NCBI GenBank assembly: GCA_017630155.1
Contig: JAGBVU010000031.1
Coordinates: 62,001-126,000 of the forward strand
Reading direction: 5' to 3'
DNA from: Bacteroidales bacterium
GTDB lineage: Bacteria; Bacteroidota; Bacteroidia; Bacteroidales; UBA932
DNA length: 64,000 bases
Shown: positions 52,606-62,000 of the stretch, in pieces
Layout: each line of letters begins with the position of its first letter
Position numbering within the stretch: the stretch's first letter is position 1
Translations under genes and position numbers: made by a program
Notes under the pieces: generated by a model
The model's input: the letters and a program-made list of their open reading frames with translations, nothing else
What the model was told of the DNA's origin: nothing
Databases searched by the model: none

Positions 52606-52631
52606 CTCTTAAAAAACATATTTCCAGTTAA

Positions 52632-52706
52632 GGGAGCATAGCTCAGTTGGTTTAGAGCATCTGCCTTACAAGCAGAGGGTCGGCGGTTCGACTCCGTCTG
52701 CTCCCA
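52632..52706 (+). tRNA. tRNA-Val (anticodon TAC), copy 2
   Basis: Identical over the full 75 bases to copy 1. The pair shares one promoter upstream and one terminator downstream, so they are processed from one transcript. Confidence 0.96.
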
Positions 52707-52709
52707 CTG

Positions 52710-52745
52710 AAAGAGACAATCTGAAAAGGTTGTCTCTTTTTTTTT
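52710..52745 (+). terminator. Terminator of the tRNA-Val transcript
   Basis: 10-bp stem AAAGAGACAA/TTGTCTCTTT, a 10-base loop and a T tract to 52745. Confidence 0.9.
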
Positions 52746-52753
52746 GTCATGAT

Positions 52754-52788
52754 GGGCTAGGTGTGTTGTTTTTGTTTAGACCTGGCCC
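52754..52788 (-). repeat. Palindromic intergenic element, copy 3 (diverged)
   Basis: In minus orientation GGGCCAGGTCT, then an A-rich loop with CAAAAAC, then ACCTAGCCC; one arm has a mismatch. Same family as 35186-35219, 35270-35302 and 52838-52872. Confidence 0.7.
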
Positions 52789-52837
52789 AATGATATTTTA
52801 TAACTGATGTAAAAACAGATACTTAGGATATGCTAGC

Positions 52838-52872
52838 GGGCCAGGTCAAGCACTTTTTTGCAGACCTGGCCC
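52838..52872 (-). repeat. Palindromic intergenic element, copy 4
   Basis: Perfect 10-bp arms GGGCCAGGTC/GACCTGGCCC. In minus orientation the loop begins TGCAAAAAA as in copies 1 and 2. It lies 18 bases past the stop of the nhaC-type gene and may end its transcript, although no T tract follows. Confidence 0.8.
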
Positions 52873-52890
52873 AGCTGTATTGTATATTGA

Positions 52891-54171
52891 TTACCTCTTG
52901 GGCCACTGGAACAAGATGGTCAGTACCACCATTAGTCCGATAAGGATAGGGTAGTAGAGGTTGGGGATAATGGCAAGTGGAGATATTGCAGCGAGGCCCG
53001 AGGCCATCAGGAGCTGGGCACCATATGGGAGGATTCCCTGAATAAAGCACGAAGTTATATCCATCAAAGAGGCCGAACGCTTCGGAGAGATAGCGTATTT
53101 TTCAGAAAGTTCCTTGGCAATCGGACCTACAGTCAGGATTGCTATGGTGTTGTTTGCTGTGCATATATTTGCCACTGCTGTAAGGAACGAAATAGATCCC
53201 TCTGCACCCCTCTTTCCTTTTACCTTGGAAGAGAGCCATTTGACAAGAAGCTCCATTCCACCCTTAAGCTCGACAATAGCAAGAAGCCCCCCTGCAAACA
53301 TTGTTACGAGGATCAATTCACACATCCCTTCGATCCCCTCACCCATAGAGGTGAGTATAGTGACTGGTGAGATATCGCCTGATAGAAGACCTATACTTCC
53401 CGCTACCGCAATCCCTATAATCAGGGTCAGGAGCACATTTACACCCAAAAGGGCTACAGCGATTATTGTTATATATGGAATAACTTTGAACCATTGGATA
53501 TTCTCAGTCACAGATACCTCTGCCACTGCTTCCCATTGGAATATATATAGCACCAGTGCGATTATTGCCGCTGGGAGGATGATCAGGAAGTTTGTCTTGA
53601 ATTTGTCTTTCATTTCACACCCCTGGGTCTGCGTCGCCGCAATGGTAGTGTCTGAGATAAATGAGAGGTTGTCTCCAAAAAATGCACCACCCACCACTAT
53701 TCCTGTGAGCCAAGCAGGGTCAGCCCCGGTGCTGGTGGCAAGTTCGGATACTATTGGGGTTAGAGCTACAATTGTCCCTACAGATGTTCCGATCGACATC
53801 GATATGAAGCAAGCTGCCAGGAAAAATCCTGCAGGGAGAAATCTCGACGGAATATACTTCAAAGTGAGATCCACGGTGGCATCTATAGCGCCAATCTCCT
53901 TGGCAACGGCGGCAAATGCACCTGCAAAGACGAAAATCCACACCATATAGAGGATTCTGGAGTTGGCAGCACCCTTTGAGAAATGCTCCACCTTTTCTGT
54001 TATGCTTTTGCCAGGGGCAATCCCCACTGCATAAATTCCCGCCAGAAGGAATGCTACAGCAATGGGTATTTTATAGAAGTCTCCAGCAATAATTGAGCCC
54101 GCCAGATATATGGCGAGCATCAATATTATAGGTGAAAAGGCAATAAGCCCCTTTCGTATATCTTGTTTCAT
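52891..54171 (-). CDS. NhaC-family Na+/H+ antiporter
   Basis: A 426-residue membrane protein with eleven or so hydrophobic segments. The NhaC signature GGAFFGDNLSFISDTTIAAT is at about 165-184, followed by TQGCEMKDKFKTNF. It probably exchanges sodium or an organic ion for protons; some relatives transport malate-lactate or other substrates, so the ion is not certain. It is the last gene of an operon with the hydrolase (12-base gap), the RHH protein and the SPFH protein. Confidence 0.88.
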   Translation of the reverse strand: MKQDIRKGLIAFSPIILMLAIYLAGSIIAGDFYKIPIAVAFLLAGIYAVGIAPGKSITEKVEHFSKGAANSRILYMVWIFVFAGAFAAVAKEIGAIDATVDLTLKYIPSRFLPAGFFLAACFISMSIGTSVGTIVALTPIVSELATSTGADPAWLTGIVVGGAFFGDNLSFISDTTIAATQTQGCEMKDKFKTNFLIILPAAIIALVLYIFQWEAVAEVSVTENIQWFKVIPYITIIAVALLGVNVLLTLIIGIAVAGSIGLLSGDISPVTILTSMGEGIEGMCELILVTMFAGGLLAIVELKGGMELLVKWLSSKVKGKRGAEGSISFLTAVANICTANNTIAILTVGPIAKELSEKYAISPKRSASLMDITSCFIQGILPYGAQLLMASGLAAISPLAIIPNLYYPILIGLMVVLTILFQWPKR

Positions 54172-54183
54172 AAATAGCCGTCT

Positions 54184-55587
54184 TTATTTTGCGGCCGCAA
54201 AAGTAGTAATAAATCCTACAATCTCATCAATAACTTCCGGGGCAATCGTCTCCTCTATATTGCCGTACTCTGTAGGGAGCCCTGTGGTGCAGTGCTGGAA
54301 GAGGTGGTTGAGTCCATCAAACTTTACAATCTTTGCCCGAGGATTTGCCGCCGCAATGGCATCCAGATTCAAATCGCAGATCACCTGGATATCCTTGGTG
54401 CCGTTGAGTGCAAGAATGGGAACCTTCACACCTTTGATGTCGGAAGTGGGATCGTATTTTATAAAATGGTACATCCAGGTGTCAAGCAGTTGGTCCACTG
54501 CTGCCTCCTGTCCGGGCATCATGGCCTCAATTTTTGTACGGAGAGCAGCATTGTTCTCCTCAGATGCCAAAATAATGTCAAAAAGGACCCTGTTGGCAGC
54601 CACTATCTGTTCCACCTGTGGGGTAGGGACTCCTGAGGTCGAGTATATTGCCCTTTGCTGCGATGAGAGGACCTTGTCTCCGCTGATTCCAGGACCTGCA
54701 AGGGATATTACGAAGTCGCATTCAGGTTCTCTTGCTGCCACAATAAATGCTATAGCTCCACCTTCGCTGTGCCCTGCAATCCCTGCGCGGGATATTTCGG
54801 GGCGTGATTTGAGGTATTGAAGTGCTGCCTGGGCGTCGTATGAAAGGTCTTGGGTAGTATTGCCTTGGGTGCTCCCCTCTGATTCCCCAACCCCACGGTC
54901 ATCGTAGCGGAGTACCGCAATGCCTGCGCGGGTAAGGGCATCTGCAATGACCAGAAATGGTTTGTGTCCCATAAGCTCCTCATTGCGATCCTGGTAGCCG
55001 CTTCCTGAGACAAGCACCACTGCGGGGAATGGCCCGTTGCCCTGGGGCAATGTGAGGGCTCCTGCCAAGCGGATTCCAGCTTTCTCGTTTTTGAAGATCA
55101 CCTGCTCCTCCCTGTAGGGGTAGGGCTTGACTGGTTCCTGTGGGCGCTTCGCAATAGGGATCTCTCCTCGGGTAAGTGCCATGGGAAATTCCATACCGTA
55201 TTGGGTGAGTTTGCCTGTGAATGAGTTCATTACAAGCATTCCTTGGTAGCTCATCTGGATGGCATTCACTTTTAGGCTCAGGTTGAACCCATCGAAGGTT
55301 ACAGTGTCGATAGGGAATCCCTTTACCCCTTGTTCGGGAATGGTCATAGTTGCTGACAGTTTGCCATCGGTGTCTGTAATTGTGAAATAGATGTCGATGG
55401 CTGAAGCCTGATTGTTCAAAGTACCTTTCCAGGTGCCCAGTACGGCGTCATGTCTGACCGAACCAGTGTTATACCCGACCTGTTCGGGCATCTTAGATTC
55501 TCGGACCAAGTCCCAGGATGATGCGTGAGCAGTCAACCCCAAGGTCGACATCAGGGCGACAAAAATTATAAATACTCTTTTATACAT
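54184..55587 (-). CDS. Exported alpha/beta hydrolase with N-terminal beta domain
   Basis: A 467-residue exported enzyme, signal peptide to about residue 23 (GLTAHA). A lipocalin-like beta domain occupies about 40-160. The S33-type alpha/beta hydrolase follows: VVLVSGSGYQDRNE (oxyanion region), RYDDRGVGESEG, nucleophile elbow GHSEGG with Ser274, late acid in NGTKDIQV and His in GLNHLFQHC. The substrate is unknown; relatives are esterases or aminopeptidases. It overlaps the RHH gene by eight bases. Confidence 0.87.
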   Translation of the reverse strand: MYKRVFIIFVALMSTLGLTAHASSWDLVRESKMPEQVGYNTGSVRHDAVLGTWKGTLNNQASAIDIYFTITDTDGKLSATMTIPEQGVKGFPIDTVTFDGFNLSLKVNAIQMSYQGMLVMNSFTGKLTQYGMEFPMALTRGEIPIAKRPQEPVKPYPYREEQVIFKNEKAGIRLAGALTLPQGNGPFPAVVLVSGSGYQDRNEELMGHKPFLVIADALTRAGIAVLRYDDRGVGESEGSTQGNTTQDLSYDAQAALQYLKSRPEISRAGIAGHSEGGAIAFIVAAREPECDFVISLAGPGISGDKVLSSQQRAIYSTSGVPTPQVEQIVAANRVLFDIILASEENNAALRTKIEAMMPGQEAAVDQLLDTWMYHFIKYDPTSDIKGVKVPILALNGTKDIQVICDLNLDAIAAANPRAKIVKFDGLNHLFQHCTTGLPTEYGNIEETIAPEVIDEIVGFITTFAAAK

Positions 55588-55762
55588 CTATCTCCCCCTT
55601 TTTCTTTTTCTCCCGGCCACTGCGGCGGAGTGCATCGGCTATGATCCACTGAAGCTGGCCGTTGACGCTTCTGAATTCGTCAGCGGCCCACTTCTCCAGA
55701 GATTCCATCGTTGCAGAATCTATCCGAAGTATAAAACTTTTGGTATCTTTTTTCTCTGCCAC
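55580..55762 (-). CDS. Small Arc-like ribbon-helix-helix protein
   Basis: A 60-residue basic protein. A predicted strand KSFILRID (8-15) is followed by two helices with the EKWAADEF and NGQLQWIIADALRR segments, as in Arc-type DNA-binding proteins of this phylum. It ends in a Lys-rich tail. DNA targets are unknown; it might regulate its own operon. There is no toxin-like partner next to it, so it is unlikely to be an antitoxin. Confidence 0.8.
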   Translation of the reverse strand: MAEKKDTKSFILRIDSATMESLEKWAADEFRSVNGQLQWIIADALRRSGREKKKKGEIDV

Positions 55763-55776
55763 GGTGATGGAGATTA

Positions 55777-56727
55777 TTAGTTATACAATGTTCCTGTATT
55801 CACTACAGGTTGAGCCTGTTCGTCAGAGCAGAGAACTACAAGGAGATTGCTTACCATAGCAGCTTTCTTCTCGTCATCAAGCTCTACTATATTTTCGTTT
55901 GCCAGTTTGTCAAGAGCCATCTTAACCATAGATACTGCACCTTCTACGATTTTCTCACGAGCAGAAATTACAGCTGAAGCCTGCTGGCGGCGTAGCATTA
56001 CTGCAGCGATCTCAGGTGCATATGCAAGATAGTTGATGCGTGCCTCTACCACTTCGATGCCTGCCATTGCCAGTCTCTCATTAAGGTGGTTTTCAAGGAT
56101 TTCATTGATTTCTTCACCACCCGAGCGTAGGGTAAGCTCATCAGAGTCACCTTCGTTATTGTCGTAGTTGTATCTTGTAGCTACTTGGCGTAGAGCTGCG
56201 TCAGACTGGATATTCACATAGTTTTCAAACGCTTTCATAATAGATGATACGGTGGTTACACCTGTAGCTACATTGCTGGCCATAGTCTGCGAGTCGATCT
56301 CAAACATTGCTTTATAAGTATCTTTCAGTTTCCATACCAGAACAAGGCCTACCATAATAGGGTTACCACCCTTGTCATTCACTTTGATAGGAGCCACATC
56401 AAGGTTACGGGCACGCATAGACAGTTTCTTCTTGGCGTAGAATGGATTCACCCAGTGGAAACCGGTTTGGGTAAAGGTTCCGCTGTATTTACCGAAGAAT
56501 ACCATTACTCTGGCCTCATTGGGCTCAAGCTGCATATATCCGAACATTGAGATGAGCCAGATAAGGAACAAAATAATGCAGACAGGGATAATTACCTCCT
56601 CTGCGTTAAAGAGAGCAATTGTGGCGGCGATAAGTGCAGGAAGTCCGATTATGTGGAGAAACAGCATAATGAATCCACTCATTTTGAACCCTTTAAATTC
56701 CAATTCTTGTTTTACAATCTCTTTCAT
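55777..56727 (-). CDS. SPFH/band 7 domain membrane protein
   Basis: A 316-residue protein with two hydrophobic N-terminal segments (about 17-65), then an SPFH domain (YMQLEPNEARVMVFFGKYSG, WVNPFYAKKKLSMRARN in two parts) and a helical end with MLRRQQASAVISAREKIVEGA. Family members form oligomeric membrane scaffolds linked to proteases or lipid domains. No NfeD or FtsH gene is next to it; it heads the operon with the RHH protein, hydrolase and antiporter. Promoter at 56776-56807. Confidence 0.9.
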   Translation of the reverse strand: MKEIVKQELEFKGFKMSGFIMLFLHIIGLPALIAATIALFNAEEVIIPVCIILFLIWLISMFGYMQLEPNEARVMVFFGKYSGTFTQTGFHWVNPFYAKKKLSMRARNLDVAPIKVNDKGGNPIMVGLVLVWKLKDTYKAMFEIDSQTMASNVATGVTTVSSIMKAFENYVNIQSDAALRQVATRYNYDNNEGDSDELTLRSGGEEINEILENHLNERLAMAGIEVVEARINYLAYAPEIAAVMLRRQQASAVISAREKIVEGAVSMVKMALDKLANENIVELDDEKKAAMVSNLLVVLCSDEQAQPVVNTGTLYN

Positions 56728-56775
56728 AGTCTTAAATTTTTATAAGTTATAGTATGTGATATTACTTTGATATCA

Positions 56776-56807
56776 CAAAGATATGTGAAGGGATTTAATT
56801 ATGCAAA
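56776..56807 (-). promoter_or_regulatory. Promoter of the SPFH operon
   Basis: On the minus strand TTTG (56804-56807), 20 bases, then TATCTTTG (56776-56783). Confidence 0.85.
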
Positions 56808-56842
56808 TAAAAATAGGCACGAAATCGTATGATTCCGTGCCT
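56806..56842 (-). terminator. Terminator of htpG
   Basis: On the minus strand a 12-bp stem with one mismatch, AGGCACGGAATC/GATTTCGTGCCT and an ATAC loop, followed by ATTTTTATTT. Its tail meets the -33 element of the SPFH promoter. Confidence 0.75.
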
Positions 56843-56904
56843 GTTTCATATCGAATGTGTCAATCTGGTTCAATAGGGTGTTGGGGACCCCGTGAAGATT
56901 GGCA

Positions 56905-58959
56905 TTACATTAGGACTTCGGTGCTTCTCTTAATGAAGTCGCTGAGTTCTTTCCCTTTAAGCATATTGTTGGCAAGGAGAGCCAGGTCGGTAACCTGTTT
57001 GAGGAGGGTGTTCCCTTTGGCAAACTCCTCCATAGCCTCTTTACGGATGCCGGCAAGGGTCTCAAGCTCTTTGTTCAGACGCTCTTTTTCATCTTTGTCA
57101 GCGGTAGGGATCTCATCGTATTTTTTATCCTTGTTGGCCTCGTCAATCTTGGCCACAGCACCTTTAAGTTCGGCATGTGTTGCATCCCAAGCAGTAACTT
57201 TGTCAGCTGTAGCGGCACCTTTTGCTTCAAGAACTCTCTTGATAAGAGGGTGTTCCATGTTCACTACGATATTGTATGACTCTGGCATTTCACCATAGAA
57301 GTTCATACCACCACCCATAGATGACATCTCTCTGTAGCGACGCATGAACTCACTCTGTGTGATGAGGATAGGGGTGCTGTTCTCACCAAGGTTCTCAGCC
57401 TGGACATAGTAGTTGTTACCAGCAGGAAGAAGTGTCTGGAAAATGTTTGAAAGGTCTGTCTGCTCTGTCTCAGAAAGTGTTGGTTTCTCGACGTCCTCTT
57501 TCTGGATAAGTTTGTCGATGGTATCAGCATCCACACGTGCAAATGTGGTGTCAGAGAGTTTGCTCTCAAGAAGATTTACAAAGTGGGAGTCCAGATGGCA
57601 GTCAAAAAGGAGGACATCGTAGCCTTTGGCTTTGGCAGACTCGATGTAAGAGTATTGCTCTACAGCATCGGTTGCATACAGATAAACCACTTTATTGTTT
57701 TTGTCTTTCTGCTCACCCTCTACGGCTTTTCTGTAGTCATCATAGCTGAAGAATTTGCCGTCTGTATTTTTGAGAAGGGCAAATTTCATAGCTCTCTCGC
57801 AGAATTTGTCTTCGGTGAGCATACCATACTCGATGAAGAGTTTGAGATTGTCCCATTTGTCCTCAAAATTTTTGCGCTCTTTCTTATAGATCTCCTCAAG
57901 TCTGTCTGCCACTTTCTTGGTAATATAAGTGGAGATTTTCTTCACCTCTGCATCAGCCTGAAGGTAGCTTCTCGATACATTGAGAGGGATATCTGGAGAG
58001 TCAATCACACCATGAAGAAGGGTAAGGAAGTCGGGAACGATGTTCTCTACAGAGTCGGTAACGAACATCTGGTTGCAGAACAACTGGATTTTGTTGCGAG
58101 AGACATCCATTTTCTCCTTAATTTTAGGGAAGTAGAGTACACCTGTCAGATTGAAAGGGTAGTCCACATTAAGATGGATATGGAATAGTGGCTCCTCCTG
58201 CATAGGGTAGAGTTCACGATAGAACTTCATGTAGTCCTCTTCCTTAAGCTCTGAAGGTTTGAGTGTCCAGATAGGGGTGGTGCCGTTGACTATTTTATCT
58301 TTGTCGGTATCGACATATTCGCTCTTCTTGCTGTCCCACTCCTGCTCTTTGCCGAAAGCGATAGATACAGGCATAAACTTGCAATATTTGTTCAGAAGCT
58401 CCTGGATGCGTGATTTTTGGGTAAATTCAGCATCTCCCTCTTCGTCAGAAATATGAAGGGTAATGGTGGTACCTCTCTCAGCTTTTTTGCTTGCAGACAT
58501 TTTGTACTCAGGGTCACCGCTGCACTCCCATTTGACAGCCTCAGCACCATCTTTCCATGAAAGTGTGTCGATGGTCACCTTCTTCGCCACCATAAATGCT
58601 GAGTAGAAACCAAGACCGAAGTGTCCGATAATGCTCTGGTCTTTATATTTCTCCAGGAATTCACCTGCACTTGAGAAGGCGATCTGGTTGATATATTTGT
58701 CCACCTCTTCTGAGGTCATACCGATACCGCGGTCGGTGATGGTGAGGATTTTCTTCTTCTCGTCAAGATCGACGTGGATGGTCATATCCCCAAGTTCACC
58801 TTTGAATTCGCCATTGTTTGCAAGTGTCTTCATCTTCTGAGAAGCATCTACTGCATTTGCTACAAGCTCTCTGAGGAAAATTTCGTGGTCAGAGTAAAGA
58901 AACTTTTTGATAACCGGGAAAATGTTCTCGGTAGTAACTCCAATAGTGCCTTTTTGCAT
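56905..58959 (-). CDS. htpG: Molecular chaperone HtpG (Hsp90)
   Basis: A 684-residue Hsp90 with the usual bacterial layout. The N-terminal ATPase contains FLYSDHEIFLRELVANAVDA in part, the DRGIGMT loop, the GHFGLGFYSAFM lid segment and the GTTITLH motif; the middle domain has the catalytic-loop Arg in LNVSRSYLQ, and the C-terminal dimerisation part is complete. The ATG at 58959 (MQKGTIGVTTENIFP) is the family start; an upstream TTG is not needed. Confidence 0.96.
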   Translation of the reverse strand: MQKGTIGVTTENIFPVIKKFLYSDHEIFLRELVANAVDASQKMKTLANNGEFKGELGDMTIHVDLDEKKKILTITDRGIGMTSEEVDKYINQIAFSSAGEFLEKYKDQSIIGHFGLGFYSAFMVAKKVTIDTLSWKDGAEAVKWECSGDPEYKMSASKKAERGTTITLHISDEEGDAEFTQKSRIQELLNKYCKFMPVSIAFGKEQEWDSKKSEYVDTDKDKIVNGTTPIWTLKPSELKEEDYMKFYRELYPMQEEPLFHIHLNVDYPFNLTGVLYFPKIKEKMDVSRNKIQLFCNQMFVTDSVENIVPDFLTLLHGVIDSPDIPLNVSRSYLQADAEVKKISTYITKKVADRLEEIYKKERKNFEDKWDNLKLFIEYGMLTEDKFCERAMKFALLKNTDGKFFSYDDYRKAVEGEQKDKNNKVVYLYATDAVEQYSYIESAKAKGYDVLLFDCHLDSHFVNLLESKLSDTTFARVDADTIDKLIQKEDVEKPTLSETEQTDLSNIFQTLLPAGNNYYVQAENLGENSTPILITQSEFMRRYREMSSMGGGMNFYGEMPESYNIVVNMEHPLIKRVLEAKGAATADKVTAWDATHAELKGAVAKIDEANKDKKYDEIPTADKDEKERLNKELETLAGIRKEAMEEFAKGNTLLKQVTDLALLANNMLKGKELSDFIKRSTEVLM

Positions 58960-59002
58960 AATATCCAATTTTTAAATTTTAATGTCAATGTGGGAGGAAG
59001 GC

Positions 59003-59042
59003 AAAAAAGAATTGCCGACCTGCGGAGTGCAAATCGGCAATT
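59003..59042 (-). terminator. Terminator of the golvesin-like gene
   Basis: On the minus strand a 9-bp stem AATTGCCGA/TCGGCAATT with a 15-base loop is followed by CTTTTTTG, separating the large exported protein gene from htpG. Confidence 0.75.
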
Positions 59043-59082
59043 TCCATACCAATATATCTTTACTGACAAATTGTCGCAGCGA

Positions 59083-62000
59083 TTACTCTTCTGCGGTCAA
59101 GAACTTGAGGATGTCTGCAAGGATGGCGTCTATCTGCTCCTCTGTTTCCAGGGTCTCGATAGGGAATCCAAGGGTTACACAACGGTAATCCTCCCCTTTG
59201 TAGGCAACACCGGCCGAGATGTTGTTGTCTGCATAACGGAAGATGGTCCAGGCATTTGGCCCTACAGGAACAAGTCCATCAGGTGACTCTACTGAGTACA
59301 CTTTCTCATTTGGAGTGGTCTCAAATGTATATTTACCTGAAGGGATGGCATTGTAACCTACACCAAGTGGATTCTGAGCCATTTTTACCTCTCCGGCAGC
59401 GGATGCGAAGTGTGTCATCCAGCGGAATTTGAGGATGTTTTCTGCAAATGTCTTGGATCTCTCATCGCCATCTGTCCCTTTCTCAAAAGCCTTGAGGTCC
59501 TTGTTGGTAACAGCAAGTGTAGAACCGATAGAGTCGATATATTTGTTGCTCAAGTCTATAGTCTCTGTGATTTTCCTTACAGCCTCCTCATCATATTTGT
59601 AATACTCAAAACCAAGTGATTCGTTTGATTTCTGAACCTGGGTGTACTCTGAGTGGATTGTGTTAAGGAGTGCCTGAAGATCAGACGATGTTTTCTGTAG
59701 AGATGCTACGATATTCTTCACCTCTCCTGTGTGGGATGGGCGGCTTGGTTCATTGTCAAGGAGGTTGTCCCAAATGTCAGATGCTACATAAGAGCCTGAA
59801 ATGAGCAGACGTCCACCCTCCTGGCAATATTTGGTGATCTGTTTTTGGAGAAGAGGGGTGAATACCTCGAACTGTGCCTTGCTGGCACCATCTCTGCCAA
59901 CCTGTGATTTGACCTGTTTACCCATAATCATATCCACTACAGGGTAATCGCACAACGATACAGTACCAGATGCTACAGCAGACCTGCTTGCTGATACAAA
60001 GTTGTACCCGGCTTTAAGGATAGACTTGCCGTGCTTGCGTGGATAGTCAAATGTGTTGCCGGCTACCACTTTGTCTTCATAATTTGAGTATGCTGCACCA
60101 AATCCTGGAGAGTCGTCATCCATCCATGGAACATGTCTGCGGTATTCGTGCTGAGCACCTATGAAAGCATAGTCATTTTCAAATGGAACACCACTATCCA
60201 GATAGTTTGCAAGACCTGCTCTCATGGTATCCTTAGTGGCAAATGATGCTGGAGCAGATACCCTGTCAAAGCCATTCATAACCAGTACGGTGTAGTTCTC
60301 TTTCCAGTTTGCTGTGGTACCTACTGAGAGCTCCTCTGAAGGGAAGCTTATACCACCTTCGTTGGTAGCTGCCACTCTGAAAGTGTAGATAGCATCCGGA
60401 TCGATCTCTATAGTGATGGATGTACCCTCTTTAGGACCCACTACTTTGTGTCCCGATTCGCCACCCACTTTCTGGTAGTATACTACATAGCCGGTAGGCT
60501 TGGCTGTAGGCTCAAGTGGATCCTCCACACCTGTCCATGAAAGTTTTACTGTAGGCTTGGCAGAGTTGTTATCCACAAGGACAGCGGCAAATGACTCAAC
60601 AGGCAGTGGTTGTACTACATATTCTAACCCTTTTCTGTTGGCTTCAAAGCGGAGGATTGCCTTGTAGATGGCACGGCTTACGTGGAAACGGAACATAGGG
60701 TCAAGTCCGTATCTCATATCTGCAAAGTTCTGGTGTGATAGGAACTCAAGAAGCATTGATGGTACCTCAGGACGTCTTGATTCGTTGTATGAACGGTCCC
60801 AAAGACCCCTTCTTGGCCAGTTCTCTTCATAAAGGGCCCTTACGTCATCAACAAGCTGGGTCTGAACGATATCAGCAAGATCCCTATTTACAACCCTTGG
60901 TTCACCAGTAGGGAATACATCTTTGTCGTTTGAGAAGCGGGTATAGATTGACAATGTGCCAATCATACTATCATCAAGGGTAGTACCTGCATCGGTGTGG
61001 AAAGCGAATGAGATGTCAAGTGGAACATTCAGACCTTTCTGGTGAGGGTTCACCTTTGATCCGCCACTGAGAACATTTACCCAGCTGCCACGACACATAT
61101 AGTCGTCATTGTAGTCATTCATATTCTTGTTAGGTGAATACAATGTGTCTGAGTATCCTGCCCATTGGAGCCAGTAGCGTGCACCTTCCCTTATTCTTGA
61201 ATAACCGCTCACCTCTGCCTGATATTCGAAATCTGGCATCTCGATAGGGGTGTTGTCAAGATTTCTGGCACTCTGCATATTGCTTATAATCTCTTTTGAT
61301 GGCTTGCGGGCAATATTACCCATACCGCCACCCACTTTCACTGCATCTGCAGTAACTACGCTATTATCTCTGTAAGTTTTCCCTTTTGGAGTCCCGTTGG
61401 AGAGGACTACTGAGTACTCTTTCCCTGCTTCAAATGGGAATGTGCCGATGTATACCCATGTGCCGCCACCCATTTTCTGGTTTACAGAGAAAGATTCTGA
61501 ACCACCTTCATAATTTACTGTGTAGAGGGCGCAGTCACTGCTGTTTGGAAGAGTGGTGTATGATACATAGACAGCATATTTGCCATCAGCATCCACCGAT
61601 GTGCTCCACGAAGCTGTTGCAGTAGCATTTCCTTTGACAGCAGCAACAGCACGTGAGGTTCCCATCTGGAAAGGATTCTCCTGATATTCATAGCTCTCTT
61701 TGGCATCAGCAAATGCTGGAACAGAGGTGTTTGACCAATTGCCTGACTCCATGTACTTGCCGCCTGTTCTGCTTGTGCTAGTGGCATCGTTGTCCACGAT
61801 AAGCTCATATGAGTGGAAATCCCTCTCGCGAGGCATCGCCACATATGCACCTGCATTTTCCAACATTGGGACAAGGAAAGGTACCACATAACTTTGGGTG
61901 TAGAGGTCCTCCACTGTCTGGAAGATGCGGGCTCTCTGCCACTCCCAGCGCATAAGTTTCTGTTCGTAGTACCATCCGTGGCTTTGCCACATAGCAATAT

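Noticed and set aside
55580-55762. Antitoxin of a toxin-antitoxin pair
   Set aside because: The protein is RHH-like, but both neighbours are an SPFH protein and an exported hydrolase, not a small toxin.
57583-58188. 201-codon plus-strand frame opposite htpG
   Set aside because: Antisense shadow of an intact htpG with no family likeness.
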